Under the pieces are notes generated by a model that made no database searches, had not been told where the DNA came from, and was given only the letters and a program-made list of their open reading frames with translations. A stretch of 53,696 nt of DNA from CAYMJM01 sp964391325 (GTDB lineage Bacteria > Patescibacteriota > Dojkabacteria > B142 > JAFGMG01): assembly GCA_964391325.1 (NCBI GenBank), contig CAYMJM010000005.1:1-53696 (forward strand). The letters run 5' to 3'. Shown here piece after piece: positions 25,056 to 33,632 of the stretch. A program made the translations under genes and the position numbers. Positions within the stretch are counted from its first letter, which is position 1. Each line of letters starts with the position of its first letter.

Positions 25056-26134
25056 TTATTAAACTTTCTAAAAACAAAAATTTATATATATTTCATAGTG
25101 TTTCCAAGCTGGATTTATCCCTCGCCACAAAGCACCTTGCTGTGATGTTGAAATCTGGTCTGGGTATACAGGATGCTATTAAGGTACTGAGTGAGCAGAC
25201 TCCTAATGAGAAGTTAAAAGAGGTTTTCAGAAATATATCTAAAGATATAGAATCTGGCAAGACAATCGCTCAATCAATGAGGCAGTATAAAAAGATATTT
25301 CCAGAAATTGTAATTTCAGTAATAGGAGTTGGAGAGGAAGGGGCTTCTTTGGAAAAGAATTTGGAGTTTTTGTCTAAATATTTAAAAGAAAACCATGAAC
25401 TGCAAAGGAAAATAAAAGGGGCAATGTTGTATCCGATGATAATCATAGCCATAACCATAATAGAGCTGTTTGCAGTGGTATATTTTATTCTCCCTAAGTT
25501 GGAGTCTCTGTTCCTTGGCTTTGATAATATTCCGGCTTTTACTGTAAAGATGCTGGAAATTGCTTCAACGCTTAGGGAGAATATGTTGTTTATCGTTATT
25601 GGATGTGTAGTCGCTATTGTAATAGGCAGAACCTTCTTAAATACAAGGTACGGAGTTGTTTTGAAAGATAAAATAATTATGCATACTCCGGTATTTAAGG
25701 ATTTGACCATAAAAAATAACCTTGCCCTGTTTGCTAGAACTCTAGCTGCACTTCTAGCAAGTGGTATCCCGCTTGAGAGAAGTATACAAATTGCCCAAGA
25801 TATAATTACAAATCAAACTTATACAAAAATTTTAACGCAACTACAAAAGGAACTCTCAGGAGGTAAAACTGTGTCAGATATTCTGGGACAGCATGAAAAG
25901 TACTTTCCTCCTACTTATGTAAAACTATTGGAGGTTGGAGAACAGACAGGTACACTGCAAGATAACTTGGATTATCTGTTTGAATTATACTCTGAAGATG
26001 TCAAGGAAATAAGCAATAATTTGGCCACTTTATTGGAGCCTTTGTTACTTGTAGTAATAGGATTAGTTATTGCTCTACTGGCTTTAGCAATTATAGGTCC
26101 TATATATCAAATTACCGGAAGCATCAATGGTTAA
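25052..26134 (+). CDS. pilC: Type IV pilus inner membrane platform protein PilC
   Basis: This GspF/PilC family protein of 360 residues has two cytoplasmic GspF domains: 'TKHLAVMLKSGLGIQDAIKVL' and 'LALFARTLAALLASGIPLERSIQIA', the paired 'F.r.La.ll.sGipl..al' signatures. They are separated by two transmembrane helices, with a third helix at the C-terminus (LLLVVIGLVIALLALAIIGPIY). It forms the platform turned by PilB. The start ATG overlaps the pilB stop (ATGA). Its 3' end overlaps the next minor pilin by 8 bp, so the operon is tightly coupled. Confidence 0.95.
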   Translation: MIIKLSKNKNLYIFHSVSKLDLSLATKHLAVMLKSGLGIQDAIKVLSEQTPNEKLKEVFRNISKDIESGKTIAQSMRQYKKIFPEIVISVIGVGEEGASLEKNLEFLSKYLKENHELQRKIKGAMLYPMIIIAITIIELFAVVYFILPKLESLFLGFDNIPAFTVKMLEIASTLRENMLFIVIGCVVAIVIGRTFLNTRYGVVLKDKIIMHTPVFKDLTIKNNLALFARTLAALLASGIPLERSIQIAQDIITNQTYTKILTQLQKELSGGKTVSDILGQHEKYFPPTYVKLLEVGEQTGTLQDNLDYLFELYSEDVKEISNNLATLLEPLLLVVIGLVIALLALAIIGPIYQITGSING

Positions 26135-26582
26135 AGCTAAAGCTTTTACACTAATGGAAGTCATAGTAGTGATAGGAATCATTGCTTTATCTACCGCCAT
26201 TTTGCTTCCCTATTCACTTTCCCAGATTGATAGATCTACGGTCAGCAACACTGCTGACAATCTGAAATCATTAGTTTTTTTACAGCAGCAGAATGCTTAT
26301 AGTTATAAAAATAATCAGAGTTATGGCATCTATTTTGATATGAAGGATATCTATTTGTATCAGGGAGATTCTTACTCCGCAGTTTTGGAGGCAACAAAAG
26401 TAGATATTGATAAAACAGTTGGTATTATAGAGGTGAATTTAAATGATGGGGGACGCGATATAAATTTTCAAAAAGGAAGTTTCAAACCAAGTTCCTATGG
26501 GACAGTAAACATCGGGAAGGAAAGGGTCTCTTATCAGATTATAATTAATCAACAGGGATTAATTGATGTCCAGAAAATCTAG
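26127..26582 (+). CDS. Minor pilin / pseudopilin (GspH-like)
   Basis: A short leader MVKAKA is followed by FTLMEVIVVIGIIALSTAILLPYS, a prepilin helix with Glu at +5. The rest is a beta-rich globular domain of about 120 residues ('SYGIYFDMKDIYLYQGDSY', 'YQIIINQQGLIDVQKI') arranged as in GspH/FimT pseudopilins. It overlaps both neighbours by a few bases (pilC before, propeller pilin after). It is likely part of the priming tip complex. Confidence 0.88.
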   Translation: MVKAKAFTLMEVIVVIGIIALSTAILLPYSLSQIDRSTVSNTADNLKSLVFLQQQNAYSYKNNQSYGIYFDMKDIYLYQGDSYSAVLEATKVDIDKTVGIIEVNLNDGGRDINFQKGSFKPSSYGTVNIGKERVSYQIIINQQGLIDVQKI

Positions 26583-28494
26583 AAAGAACATAAAAAGCTA
26601 TAGTCTCATCGAGATTATTGTAGTGATTAATATTTTTGCTCTTATTTTTGGAAGTATTTCGATATTCTCCCTGGATGTGCTTAGAGCTTCGCAGATGAGA
26701 AGATATAGTGTGGAAGCGCAGCTGGCAATGCAGGAACAGTTTAATGCAATTGAACTGAATAAAGAAAATCTATGGGCGTCTATTATTGATAATACTGGTG
26801 AAGGTGCCAAACATGCGGCTTTTGACTCGGGAACTTATCATATTGTAAATGGGGCAGGAAATATAGGGGATATAACTATCAGCTTTCGAATTGAAAACAC
26901 ATATAGGGATGCAAATGGATTAATTACAGAATCCTCTGAACTATTAGACCCTAGAACGCGCGAAATTATATTGCAGGCAGAGTGGACAGATGATTATGGT
27001 CTTGTTGGAGACTTGGGTACCAGTTACTATATTTCAAACTGGGATACCCCAGATTGGGTGGAAAACGATCAGGCTACTTTCTCTGACGGAACAAATGTGC
27101 ATACTACTGTTAATGAAGGTAGGATCCAGCTGGATAATGATCTGTTATCTATCAGGGGAAACTGGTGTGATCCAACTATTTTGACAACAACTTACGATAT
27201 ACCAGGGACATCGGTAAAGAAAACCATTAATGGAATACCTAATTATGCGTTCCTTGGCACAGGCGGAGATACATCAGGCATAGCTTTCACTAAGTTAGGG
27301 ATCAGTGACGATATTCCTCCCCAAGTCCAAGTAGAGGGTGAATTTAATGGCTATCAAGTTTTTGATATTTTTGGGACAGAAGATTACGCATTCTTAGCTA
27401 CTTCACATAACAGCAAAGAAATTGTCATCCTAGACATTTCAACTACTCCCTATAGAGAAGTTGGCTACTTTGATGCTCCTGGGTCAACTGACGCAAGAAG
27501 CGTTTTTATTAAAGACAACGTCGGTTATATGTCTCAGGGAAATGTACTAAGAACTTTTGATGTTTCTTCAAAGATAGGTTCAAGACCTGCATTGGGTTCT
27601 CTTAGTGTTGGCTGGTTCTTTTCTTACATCTCGAAAATCCAGGTTGTTAATAATTATGCATACTTGTCGCTGTACAATGACTGGTATGAGCTGGCAATTG
27701 TTAATGTCGCAAATCCAAGAAGTCTAACAAGAACAGGGAGCGCTGAAGTCAACTTTGAGCAAGTATCTGATATTCATGTGAGTTCTGATGGAAACAGGGT
27801 TTATTTTGGAACAACGGAATCGAGGTTTTCTCATGAGTTCTTCATTGTCGATACTTCTATCAAGACTGGAGAGCGGCCGATCGTGGGGAGTGCTGATACA
27901 AATGGAATGACGGTTACAGGGATAACTGTGTCAGGAACGAAGGCTATTCTCGTAGGGGTCGGTTCAGAAGAGTATCAGGTATTGGATCTAACGGATGAGA
28001 GACATCCGGTCAGGTGTGGAGGATTGCAGATAAATAGCGGAGTTAATGATGTAGCTTCTGTTACAGACGAGAATAATAATGCTTGGGCATATGTTTTAAC
28101 AGATAACCCTAATGGTGAATTCATGTTGGTTTTAGGAGGAGAAAGTGGAGGAACTCCTGGAATCACCTATTACGAAAGTGGGGAATACCACTCAAATGTA
28201 TTCGATACGGGAAATACTAATAGCTATATATACTCCTTGCAGTGGAAGCAGGAAGTACCTGAAGGAGCGTCAGTAAAGTTGCAATTAAGGGCAGGAGATT
28301 CTCCAGATTTATCAAATGAAAACTGGGTAGGCCCTGATGGCACTTCTACTAGTTATTTCACACAACCGACAGGAGAACGTATCCCAGCAGTTCTACAGAA
28401 TAACCGCTATATCCAATATCGCATTGTTCTAACATCTGATCAGATAAACACGCCTTTAGTAACTGAAGTAAGAATTAATTATCAAAATGTTTAA
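26566..28494 (+). CDS. Large minor pilin with LVIVD-type beta-propeller domain
   Basis: The N-terminus is a prepilin: KSYSLIEIIVVINIFALIFG, Glu at +5 and SYS replacing the usual FTL. About 180 residues of pilin stalk and beta-sandwich follow. Residues about 225-515 are LVIVD-like repeats: 'GYQVFDIFGTEDYAFLAT', 'KEIVILDISTTPYREVGYF', 'WYELAIVNVANPRSLTRTG' and 'EYQVLDLTDERHPVRCGG', which suggest a seven-bladed propeller. The last 110 residues form a second beta-sandwich ('LQLRAGDSPDLSNENWVGPDG' to 'VRINYQNV'). At 642 residues it is four times the size of its neighbours, consistent with a tip adhesin loaded on the pilus. The start ATG at 26566 is preceded by a TTG in frame. It overlaps the previous and next pilins. 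Confidence 0.87.
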   Translation: MSRKSRKNIKSYSLIEIIVVINIFALIFGSISIFSLDVLRASQMRRYSVEAQLAMQEQFNAIELNKENLWASIIDNTGEGAKHAAFDSGTYHIVNGAGNIGDITISFRIENTYRDANGLITESSELLDPRTREIILQAEWTDDYGLVGDLGTSYYISNWDTPDWVENDQATFSDGTNVHTTVNEGRIQLDNDLLSIRGNWCDPTILTTTYDIPGTSVKKTINGIPNYAFLGTGGDTSGIAFTKLGISDDIPPQVQVEGEFNGYQVFDIFGTEDYAFLATSHNSKEIVILDISTTPYREVGYFDAPGSTDARSVFIKDNVGYMSQGNVLRTFDVSSKIGSRPALGSLSVGWFFSYISKIQVVNNYAYLSLYNDWYELAIVNVANPRSLTRTGSAEVNFEQVSDIHVSSDGNRVYFGTTESRFSHEFFIVDTSIKTGERPIVGSADTNGMTVTGITVSGTKAILVGVGSEEYQVLDLTDERHPVRCGGLQINSGVNDVASVTDENNNAWAYVLTDNPNGEFMLVLGGESGGTPGITYYESGEYHSNVFDTGNTNSYIYSLQWKQEVPEGASVKLQLRAGDSPDLSNENWVGPDGTSTSYFTQPTGERIPAVLQNNRYIQYRIVLTSDQINTPLVTEVRINYQNV

Positions 28495-28993
28495 CTTAAC
28501 TTTAAGACACAATTTAAAAGCTGTAACTTTGATTGAGATAATATTATACTTAGCGCTATTTGGAGTAATCTTTACATCAATACTAAGTTTTGCTTCCAAT
28601 GTTGATGATGTGAATCAATTTACTAAATCTAATTATAATTTTGATAAACAAATAGTTTTCTTCGATCAGCATTTAAAAAACAGTTTTAACCAAACAATGG
28701 GCATTGATGCTTCAGGCAGCGTATTTAATTCTGACAATGGGATGATTATACTAAATACAAGTACGTCCACTATTACTTATAGACTAGAAAATTCAAGGAT
28801 TATCGTGTCTGCTGATTCTGCTAATGATTTTATAAGCCAGGTAGATGTAGACATTAACAAATTTTACATAGAACCTATTACAATGGGATCAGAAGAAACA
28901 ATTAAAGGAGTGAGAATATTATTAGAAATGTCTAAAGATAACGCTAAAAGAAGTATTTCAGCTTCTTATATTGTCCAGAATGATGAACCTTAA
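28487..28993 (+). CDS. Minor pilin / pseudopilin (GspJ-like)
   Basis: The leader ends NLKA, followed by VTLIEIILYLALFGVIFTSILSFAS, a prepilin helix with Glu at +5. The remainder (about 130 residues) is a beta-rich head with 'TITYRLENSRIIVSADS' and 'GVRILLEMSKDNAKRSISASYIV', as in GspJ/PilW-like pseudopilins. It overlaps the propeller pilin by 8 bp and the next gene by about 14 bp. It is probably part of the same tip complex. Confidence 0.87.
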   Translation: MFNLTLRHNLKAVTLIEIILYLALFGVIFTSILSFASNVDDVNQFTKSNYNFDKQIVFFDQHLKNSFNQTMGIDASGSVFNSDNGMIILNTSTSTITYRLENSRIIVSADSANDFISQVDVDINKFYIEPITMGSEETIKGVRILLEMSKDNAKRSISASYIVQNDEP

Positions 28994-29384
28994 TTTTAGA
29001 AATAAAAAGTTAGATGCAGCGGTGGCTCTGACTACTTTAATCGTTATCATGGCCATATTGTTATCAGCGGGAACAACCCTGATTATGCTAAATGTAGATA
29101 TGTCAAAGTCAGCTAGAGATTATCTAAATACAGTACAAAATGATTTTGATATTGAATCTTGTTTGCAGGAAAGCTTGTTGAAGTTAAAGCATAATCCTCT
29201 CTATGCTGGCAATGAAACAATCATGTTGTCCAGTATAGAATGTAATATTGAAGTTACAGTGAATCTAGAGAATCCCGACTATAGAGATGTCATTGTTGCA
29301 ATAGATGATCCTGAGTACCCATATAAAAAAGGGATAACTGTGGATACGAGCAGTTCTTCTATAAAAATAGTAAATACCTGGTAG
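28980..29384 (+). CDS. PilX/GspK-like minor pilin without the +5 Glu
   Basis: The N-terminus MMNLNFRNKKLDAAVALTTLIVIMAILLSAGTTLIM is a single hydrophobic helix with a basic leader. It lacks the F-T-L-I-E motif and the +5 Glu. That is the mark of GspK/PilX-type tip pseudopilins. A small head of about 90 residues contains two cysteines (ESCLQES and SIECNIE). ATG at 28980 or 28983 is chosen over a TTG at 28971. It is the last gene of the pilus operon. Confidence 0.75.
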   Translation: MMNLNFRNKKLDAAVALTTLIVIMAILLSAGTTLIMLNVDMSKSARDYLNTVQNDFDIESCLQESLLKLKHNPLYAGNETIMLSSIECNIEVTVNLENPDYRDVIVAIDDPEYPYKKGITVDTSSSSIKIVNTW

Positions 29385-29397
29385 ATAATTTTCCTGT

Positions 29398-29655
29398 CTA
29401 TGGTTCAAATGAGATAATTCGCTGCTGTATGTCAGGATTGCGGAGTCTTGAGGTACGGCGGTATAAGTAGTCATGGTGGTCACAGTTTAGATGAGCAAAA
29501 GCATCGCGAGCCAAGTTAGCTGAGTCTGGTTGCCCGGAAGCTAGAGAGGCTAAAAGATGCGCCAGGTTTTGCTCCGCGCGTGATCCATTACCATTCTGTA
29601 TTGGATCTCCGTTAGCCATTGCCAATATTTTGTTTTCCCGTTCAAATGTTCGCAT
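29398..29655 (-). CDS. Small hypothetical protein (85 residues)
   Basis: The frame runs from an ATG at 29655 to a stop 13 bp from the pilus operon's last stop. The product is charged and Asn/Ala-rich ('GDPIQNGNGSRAEQNLAHLLASLASG') with a possible helix pair and 'AHLNCDHHDYLYRRTSRLR'. There is no signal peptide and no recognised family. Base composition is GC-richer than its surroundings, which supports coding. An internal ATG at codon 13 is an alternative start. Confidence 0.5.
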   Translation of the reverse strand: MRTFERENKILAMANGDPIQNGNGSRAEQNLAHLLASLASGQPDSANLARDAFAHLNCDHHDYLYRRTSRLRNPDIQQRIISFEP

Positions 29656-30205
29656 GTCTGTAGTTTAAGTTGAAGGGATTATACCAGAATTATAATAGGA
29701 GTTTGCCTGAAAATATTATTAGTAAATATTGAGAATATACATACAAAGTACTTAGTAAATTGATGAATCAAAATATACAACTTAATCTTCTATTTCAACT
29801 AAATTAATTTGTTAATAAAATATGATCGAGAGCTAAGGTAGCTGGCAACTTTGAATTAGAAAATTGGGCACAATTCCTCTACTCACAGGAAGTAAATTCT
29901 GCTTTGACAATATCAAGACTATCTAATCAGCGCGGATGAGAACCCTATAATCTGGATAATTAAACTTACCGAAATCTTACAAATTCTAATAAGCTTGAAT
30001 TAACAGCCTTTTGAGCACCATGGTTGTTCGAAACCTAGGCTGTTTTGACATGGTTGAAAAACAATTTCGTTATGTAAATTAAGAGGCACAAACTTCCGGA
30101 ATTGTTTACCTGCCCTTTTGTAATCCTTAGAAAGGAGGTGGTCTATCACACATAGGAACAATTTGGATCTTTGCGACTTTAAATAAATTTTATTGTTTAA
30201 GAATT
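29656..30205. other. Long AT-rich leader region before the TasA-like gene
   Basis: No convincing ORF occurs in these 550 bases. They hold a hairpin with a 7-bp stem (30002-30008 with 30038-30044) followed by TTTT, which could be a terminator or attenuator, and an extended Shine-Dalgarno-like sequence at 30129-30140. No riboswitch class was recognised. Confidence 0.5.
30129..30140 (+). promoter_or_regulatory. Perfect anti-SD-complementary sequence far from a start codon
   Basis: AGAAAGGAGGTG matches the full complement of the 16S rRNA 3' end. The next plausible start, the TasA-like ATG, is 65 bases downstream, and no ATG, GTG or TTG frame of useful length starts 4-12 bases after it. It may be a ribosome standby site or a chance match. 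Confidence 0.4.
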
Positions 30206-30772
30206 ATGAAAAGATTATTCGTAAGTTTGATGGTAGTTAGCTCTCTTTTAATTTCTCTCACAGTAGGGTCTTTAGCGGTGTTCAGCGAATCAGAGAAGAT
30301 TCTCGGTAATTCTGTAGCTGCAGGTACTGTGGATATTCAATTGACTGCATTAGGTACAGGAGAAATTGCGAAGCCAATAGATGCTGAAGGTTTGGTCCCT
30401 GGGGAATGGACTGAGTGGGCTAGAGCAGTAATATACAATACTGTGGGGAGTGAAAATGTAAAAGTATTCTTCTATGTAGAGAATCTTCAGGGTGTATGTG
30501 GTGCAACTAACCTGGAGCTATATACCGGACATGCTCTAAGCAATTATAGTGACGATGAAAGAGACTTCCTATTATACAGCGGCCTTCTGACGGGGATAGC
30601 TGGATCAGGAAATAGAGTAGAGATCACCGGGCATGTTTTTGACTACCTAGAACCAAATATATCAGCAGTCATTCACCAGAGAGCTGGATTGGATGTAAGC
30701 GCTGATAACTCATTTATGGGAACAACATGCACATGGGATGAGGTATTTGTAGCAGAGACTGTAGTGAACTAA
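30206..30772 (+). CDS. TasA/camelysin-like secreted protein
   Basis: This 188-residue exported protein has an unusual signal peptide of the SipW-dependent kind: basic start MKRLFVSL, hydrophobic core to residue 21, then GSLAVFSESEKILGNSVAAGTVDIQL. It matches the 'a..aFsD.e.s.gN.f.aGtldl' pattern of TasA, TapA and camelysin precursors. The mature part is a beta-sandwich with 'LVPGEWTEWARAVIYNTVGSENVKVFFYVENL' and two cysteine positions. Such proteins build extracellular fibres or act as surface proteases or adhesins. The SipW-type signal peptidase gene follows 91 bp downstream and very likely processes it. Confidence 0.85.
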   Translation: MKRLFVSLMVVSSLLISLTVGSLAVFSESEKILGNSVAAGTVDIQLTALGTGEIAKPIDAEGLVPGEWTEWARAVIYNTVGSENVKVFFYVENLQGVCGATNLELYTGHALSNYSDDERDFLLYSGLLTGIAGSGNRVEITGHVFDYLEPNISAVIHQRAGLDVSADNSFMGTTCTWDEVFVAETVVN

Positions 30773-30784
30773 GTTTTGAGTTTT

Positions 30785-30807
30785 AGTGCATGGCTGCGCC
30801 ATGCACT
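30785..30807. other. Perfect 10-bp hairpin between the TasA-like and signal peptidase genes
   Basis: AGTGCATGGC-TGC-GCCATGCACT is a perfect stem-loop 13 bp after the TasA-like stop. No U-tract follows on either strand, so it is not a standard terminator. It could protect the upstream mRNA from 3' decay or set the ratio of the two gene products. Confidence 0.6.
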
Positions 30808-30863
30808 ATCCTCAGAGCTTAAGCTAGTTATTTTTACTCAATAAATAAAGTATCTATGAGAAG

Positions 30864-31838
30864 ATGAAGTGGCAGCGTTTTGGAAAATATTTTTATAGCT
30901 TGATGTTTTTATTGATACTGTTGCTGGCAGTACTGACTGTTATGACTTCCAGAGGGATTCCAAAGGCGTTTCGTATTTTTTCAATTGAAACTGGTTCTAT
31001 GGAGCCTGAAATTCGACAGGGCAGTCTGGTCTTTGTCAGGCCACAGAGTGATTACGAGCCCGGATCAGTAATCACTTTTACAAATCAGCTTAATCCTTCA
31101 AACCCTCAGGAATATACGATCACACATCGGCTTGTCGAAGTTATGAATGATGAAAACGGTATACTTTATCAGACAAAAGGGGATGCAAATGAAGTCGTGG
31201 ACCAACTGCCTGTATCTAAGGATAGAGTGATTGGTGAAGTAGTGTTCACGGTTCCAATAATAGGCAAAATTATAGACTTTATTCAATCAAGGGAGGGATT
31301 TTTGCTTGTGGTAGTTCTGCCCAGTTTGTTTCTCATTATAAACGAGAGCTTTGTGATACGCGAGGAGATTCAAAAACTACTTTCAAAACGAAAAGACAGA
31401 GATAAAAAGTTACTTGATAAAGAATCTAATCTGGCACTCTTGGTTATTTTAGTACTTTCGGCTTTATCTCCGGTGGTTATTTCCAGTAGTTTGTCTATCT
31501 TTACTAACTCTAGAAAAATTATCCATAACTTGGCCAGTACAGGACGCTGGGGGCAGAATGCTACGCCTATAATGATAGAAACAAGTCAAGCACTAACAAG
31601 TGCCCAGCTACCAGATTCGGGTACCTCAGCTATTACTGACGAAGACGGCGTAGATTTAGAAACGGATAAATCTATAATATCGGACCCTATCCAGTTGACA
31701 GAGCAGATAGTGTCAAGCACCTCTAGTGACAGCGAAGTTACGGGAGTTGAAAGTGTAGCCACTATGCTTATTCAATCTTTAGGTAGCGTAGAAGCAGAAA
31801 ACATGGATACTGTTCCTGTCACTACTGTGGAGGAATAA
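30864..31838 (+). CDS. sipW: SipW-type signal peptidase I with substrate-like C-terminal extension
   Basis: This ER/archaeal-type type I signal peptidase uses a Ser-His dyad. TM1 spans residues 12-28; Ser45 is in TGSMEP, His88 in ITHRLVEV replaces the bacterial Lys, and QTKGDAN (103-109) holds the conserved Asp. The catalytic domain ends near 140, followed by a second hydrophobic segment (145-160) and a charged linker. Residues 186-230 are a third hydrophobic segment and SLSIFTNSRKIIHNLASTG. This aligns with SLAVFSESEKILGNSVAAG of the TasA-like protein next door, sharing the F, S, K-I, N and G positions. About 95 Thr/Ser/Glu-rich residues complete the protein. Standard SipW ends near residue 190, so the extra part is unusual. 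Its 3' end overlaps the convergent sugar dehydrogenase gene by 17 bp. Confidence 0.88.
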   Translation: MKWQRFGKYFYSLMFLLILLLAVLTVMTSRGIPKAFRIFSIETGSMEPEIRQGSLVFVRPQSDYEPGSVITFTNQLNPSNPQEYTITHRLVEVMNDENGILYQTKGDANEVVDQLPVSKDRVIGEVVFTVPIIGKIIDFIQSREGFLLVVVLPSLFLIINESFVIREEIQKLLSKRKDRDKKLLDKESNLALLVILVLSALSPVVISSSLSIFTNSRKIIHNLASTGRWGQNATPIMIETSQALTSAQLPDSGTSAITDEDGVDLETDKSIISDPIQLTEQIVSSTSSDSEVTGVESVATMLIQSLGSVEAENMDTVPVTTVEE

Positions 31839-32988
31839 TTTGGGCAATAATGTCTTTGTTATTCCCATTGTCAGTAATGAAATATAAATCCCCTTTAGTA
31901 GATTGGTAAACCTGTCTAATCCTGCCGTAGCCACTAATAATTTTTTCCTGCTCTGTTAATGAACCATTTTCATTTATCGTTAGGCGCAGAATGTAACTGT
32001 CCTTTAAGGCTGCCAGTAGTAGAGAGTCATTCCATTCGCCCCATTGCTCTCCTACAACGTATACTAAGCCACTTGCAGCTATGGTTCGGTTTCCAGACTC
32101 CCAAGCAGCTTCTATAGCTTCCGGGTATCTTGCTGTATCAGTCATTGGAACAGATTCATTATAGAATGTTCCAGGGTTCCAACCGAAATTACCAGGCAAC
32201 AGTGGATTTATTTCATCATTTACATTAGGTCCATGTTCTGATGTATATCCATAACCATATATTGGCGAGTAAGGCAGGAAGACTATTCCTTGTGTATTTC
32301 GATGTCCATAGGAAAAGATACGCGGATCAAATGGTTCATTTAAGTTCCCCTCCACAGGATTGCCATCAAGGTCTGTTCTTAAAATTTTTCCGCCCAAGCT
32401 GTCTGGATTTTGTGGATTAGCTTCATCTGCCGCATCACCTGTTGTAATCCAAAGCTGATTTTGATTGTCGATTTTTAATCGGCAACCTGAGTGTCGTCCA
32501 GATACATTTGCTGGTATACCAGTGATAATATCTTGCCTGTTAGTTACCGCTGTCAGGTTTTGGTCTAAAGTCAGCTTTGAGACGATTATTTGATAATCTC
32601 CATTTTGTTCTGAATTAAAGCAAGTAAAAAGCTGTCGGGAATCTGTAAAATTATTAACTAACTCCAACCCCATCATTCCTCCCTCTCCTCTAGCATACAA
32701 GTCATCCGGCTTATATATTTCTACTGTGCTGCCTTCCTTCAGCTTGAAGAGACCAGTTTGTTTTTGTGTAAACAGGAAAACTCCATTATCTGTTATTCTC
32801 AGCTCCCATGGTAGTTGGAGGTTGTCCGCAATAGCTTTTATTTGGTGGTTCTCTTCGTTATCTGGCCTGTCACTTATTTGTGATTTTTCTCTGGTTGAGT
32901 CGGGCTTGGTGATCCAGTAAAGAACTCCAGCAAAAAGTATGATCGCTGCAGTTAAAATAATGGCAAATATGATCAATATACGTAGCAT
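31822..32988 (-). CDS. PQQ-dependent sugar (glucose/sorbosone) dehydrogenase-like protein
   Basis: An N-terminal transmembrane anchor (residues 3-25) is followed by a six-bladed propeller of the GSDH/YliI family: 'AIADNLQLPWELRITDNG', 'GMMGLELVNNF', 'SGRHSGCRLKIDNQNQLWITTGDA', 'GGKILRTDLDGNPV', 'FSYGHRNTQGIVF', 'SEHGPNVNDEIN', 'GNFGWNPGTFY'. The HGP and GHRN loops hold the PQQ and Ca2+ ligands and are intact. Relatives (aldose sugar dehydrogenases) oxidise sugars outside the membrane with PQQ. PQQ synthesis genes are not in the window, so PQQ would have to come from elsewhere. It is a single gene converging on the signal peptidase. Confidence 0.9.
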   Translation of the reverse strand: MLRILIIFAIILTAAIILFAGVLYWITKPDSTREKSQISDRPDNEENHQIKAIADNLQLPWELRITDNGVFLFTQKQTGLFKLKEGSTVEIYKPDDLYARGEGGMMGLELVNNFTDSRQLFTCFNSEQNGDYQIIVSKLTLDQNLTAVTNRQDIITGIPANVSGRHSGCRLKIDNQNQLWITTGDAADEANPQNPDSLGGKILRTDLDGNPVEGNLNEPFDPRIFSYGHRNTQGIVFLPYSPIYGYGYTSEHGPNVNDEINPLLPGNFGWNPGTFYNESVPMTDTARYPEAIEAAWESGNRTIAASGLVYVVGEQWGEWNDSLLLAALKDSYILRLTINENGSLTEQEKIISGYGRIRQVYQSTKGDLYFITDNGNNKDIIAQIIPPQ

Positions 32989-33039
32989 AGCTTACAAGTA
33001 AAATATGTTTACTATAACTACGAGAGGGAGCAAATATCA

Positions 33040-33576
33040 CTAAAAGAGGTAGTAATACATATCATCCAGTCCTTTAAAAAATCCAGCGTTTTCGTAAAAA
33101 TTATCTAATACTTTTCTAGCTTTATCTGGATGTATTTCCCCTTTCCTGATTTTTGAATCTATGGTTGGATGAGTCTGGGTAGAGTAACCTAGAACATACT
33201 CCGCTCCTAAGTAACGCGCAATCTCCACCACCGTTTGTGGCATTGTTTCCCTGTAATTAGAGGCAAAGCCTACGAATCTGCGTTGTCTTGCGTTCATTTG
33301 TTCTGGAGGTAATGCAGTAGGGGTTTGGGCTATTAGAATGTAATTTCTATAAATATTAAATCCCATATTAACCAAAGCTAGCGAAGGGTTTTCCTTTTTA
33401 TCCATTAACTGTAGGCCAAAATATCCATCAATAGCTTCGCCCATCACACCTTCCATATGCATACCAGGGCAGAGTCTTAGTCTATTTCCTAAATTAGCAT
33501 ATTGCAAAGCGGCCTTTCTAATGTCTTGCATTGTGGGTTTGCTCTCTATGAGAAAAGTAGGATTTTCTACTCCCAT
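33040..33576 (-). CDS. Hypothetical 178-residue protein
   Basis: No family recognised. The protein is soluble and mixed alpha/beta, with 'LRLCPGMHMEGVMGEAIDGYFGLQLMDKK', 'MNARQRRFVGFASNYRETMPQTVVEIARYLGAEYVLGYS' and an aromatic end 'LDDMYYYLF'. The ATG at 33576 has a weak GGA 8 bases before it. The same frame stays open for over 20 codons upstream (HPVDYNINTAYNPHFGLH), up to the stop of the next upstream gene and without ATG, GTG or TTG. It also looks protein-like. The true start may be a rare codon near 33640, or the two genes may once have been one. Confidence 0.62.
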   Translation of the reverse strand: MGVENPTFLIESKPTMQDIRKAALQYANLGNRLRLCPGMHMEGVMGEAIDGYFGLQLMDKKENPSLALVNMGFNIYRNYILIAQTPTALPPEQMNARQRRFVGFASNYRETMPQTVVEIARYLGAEYVLGYSTQTHPTIDSKIRKGEIHPDKARKVLDNFYENAGFFKGLDDMYYYLF

Positions 33577-33632
33577 ATGTAATCCAAAATGAGGATTATA
33601 AGCAGTGTTTATATTGTAGTCAACCGGATGGA

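Noticed and set aside
29820..29880. GCTAAGGTAGCTGGCAAC resembling the end of a c-di-GMP-I riboswitch
   Set aside because: The conserved GCAAA-containing P1/P2 part is absent upstream and the pairing does not form.
30129..30160. Possible 16S rRNA 3'-end fragment
   Set aside because: It is the complement-type SD sequence on this strand, with no further rRNA similarity around it.
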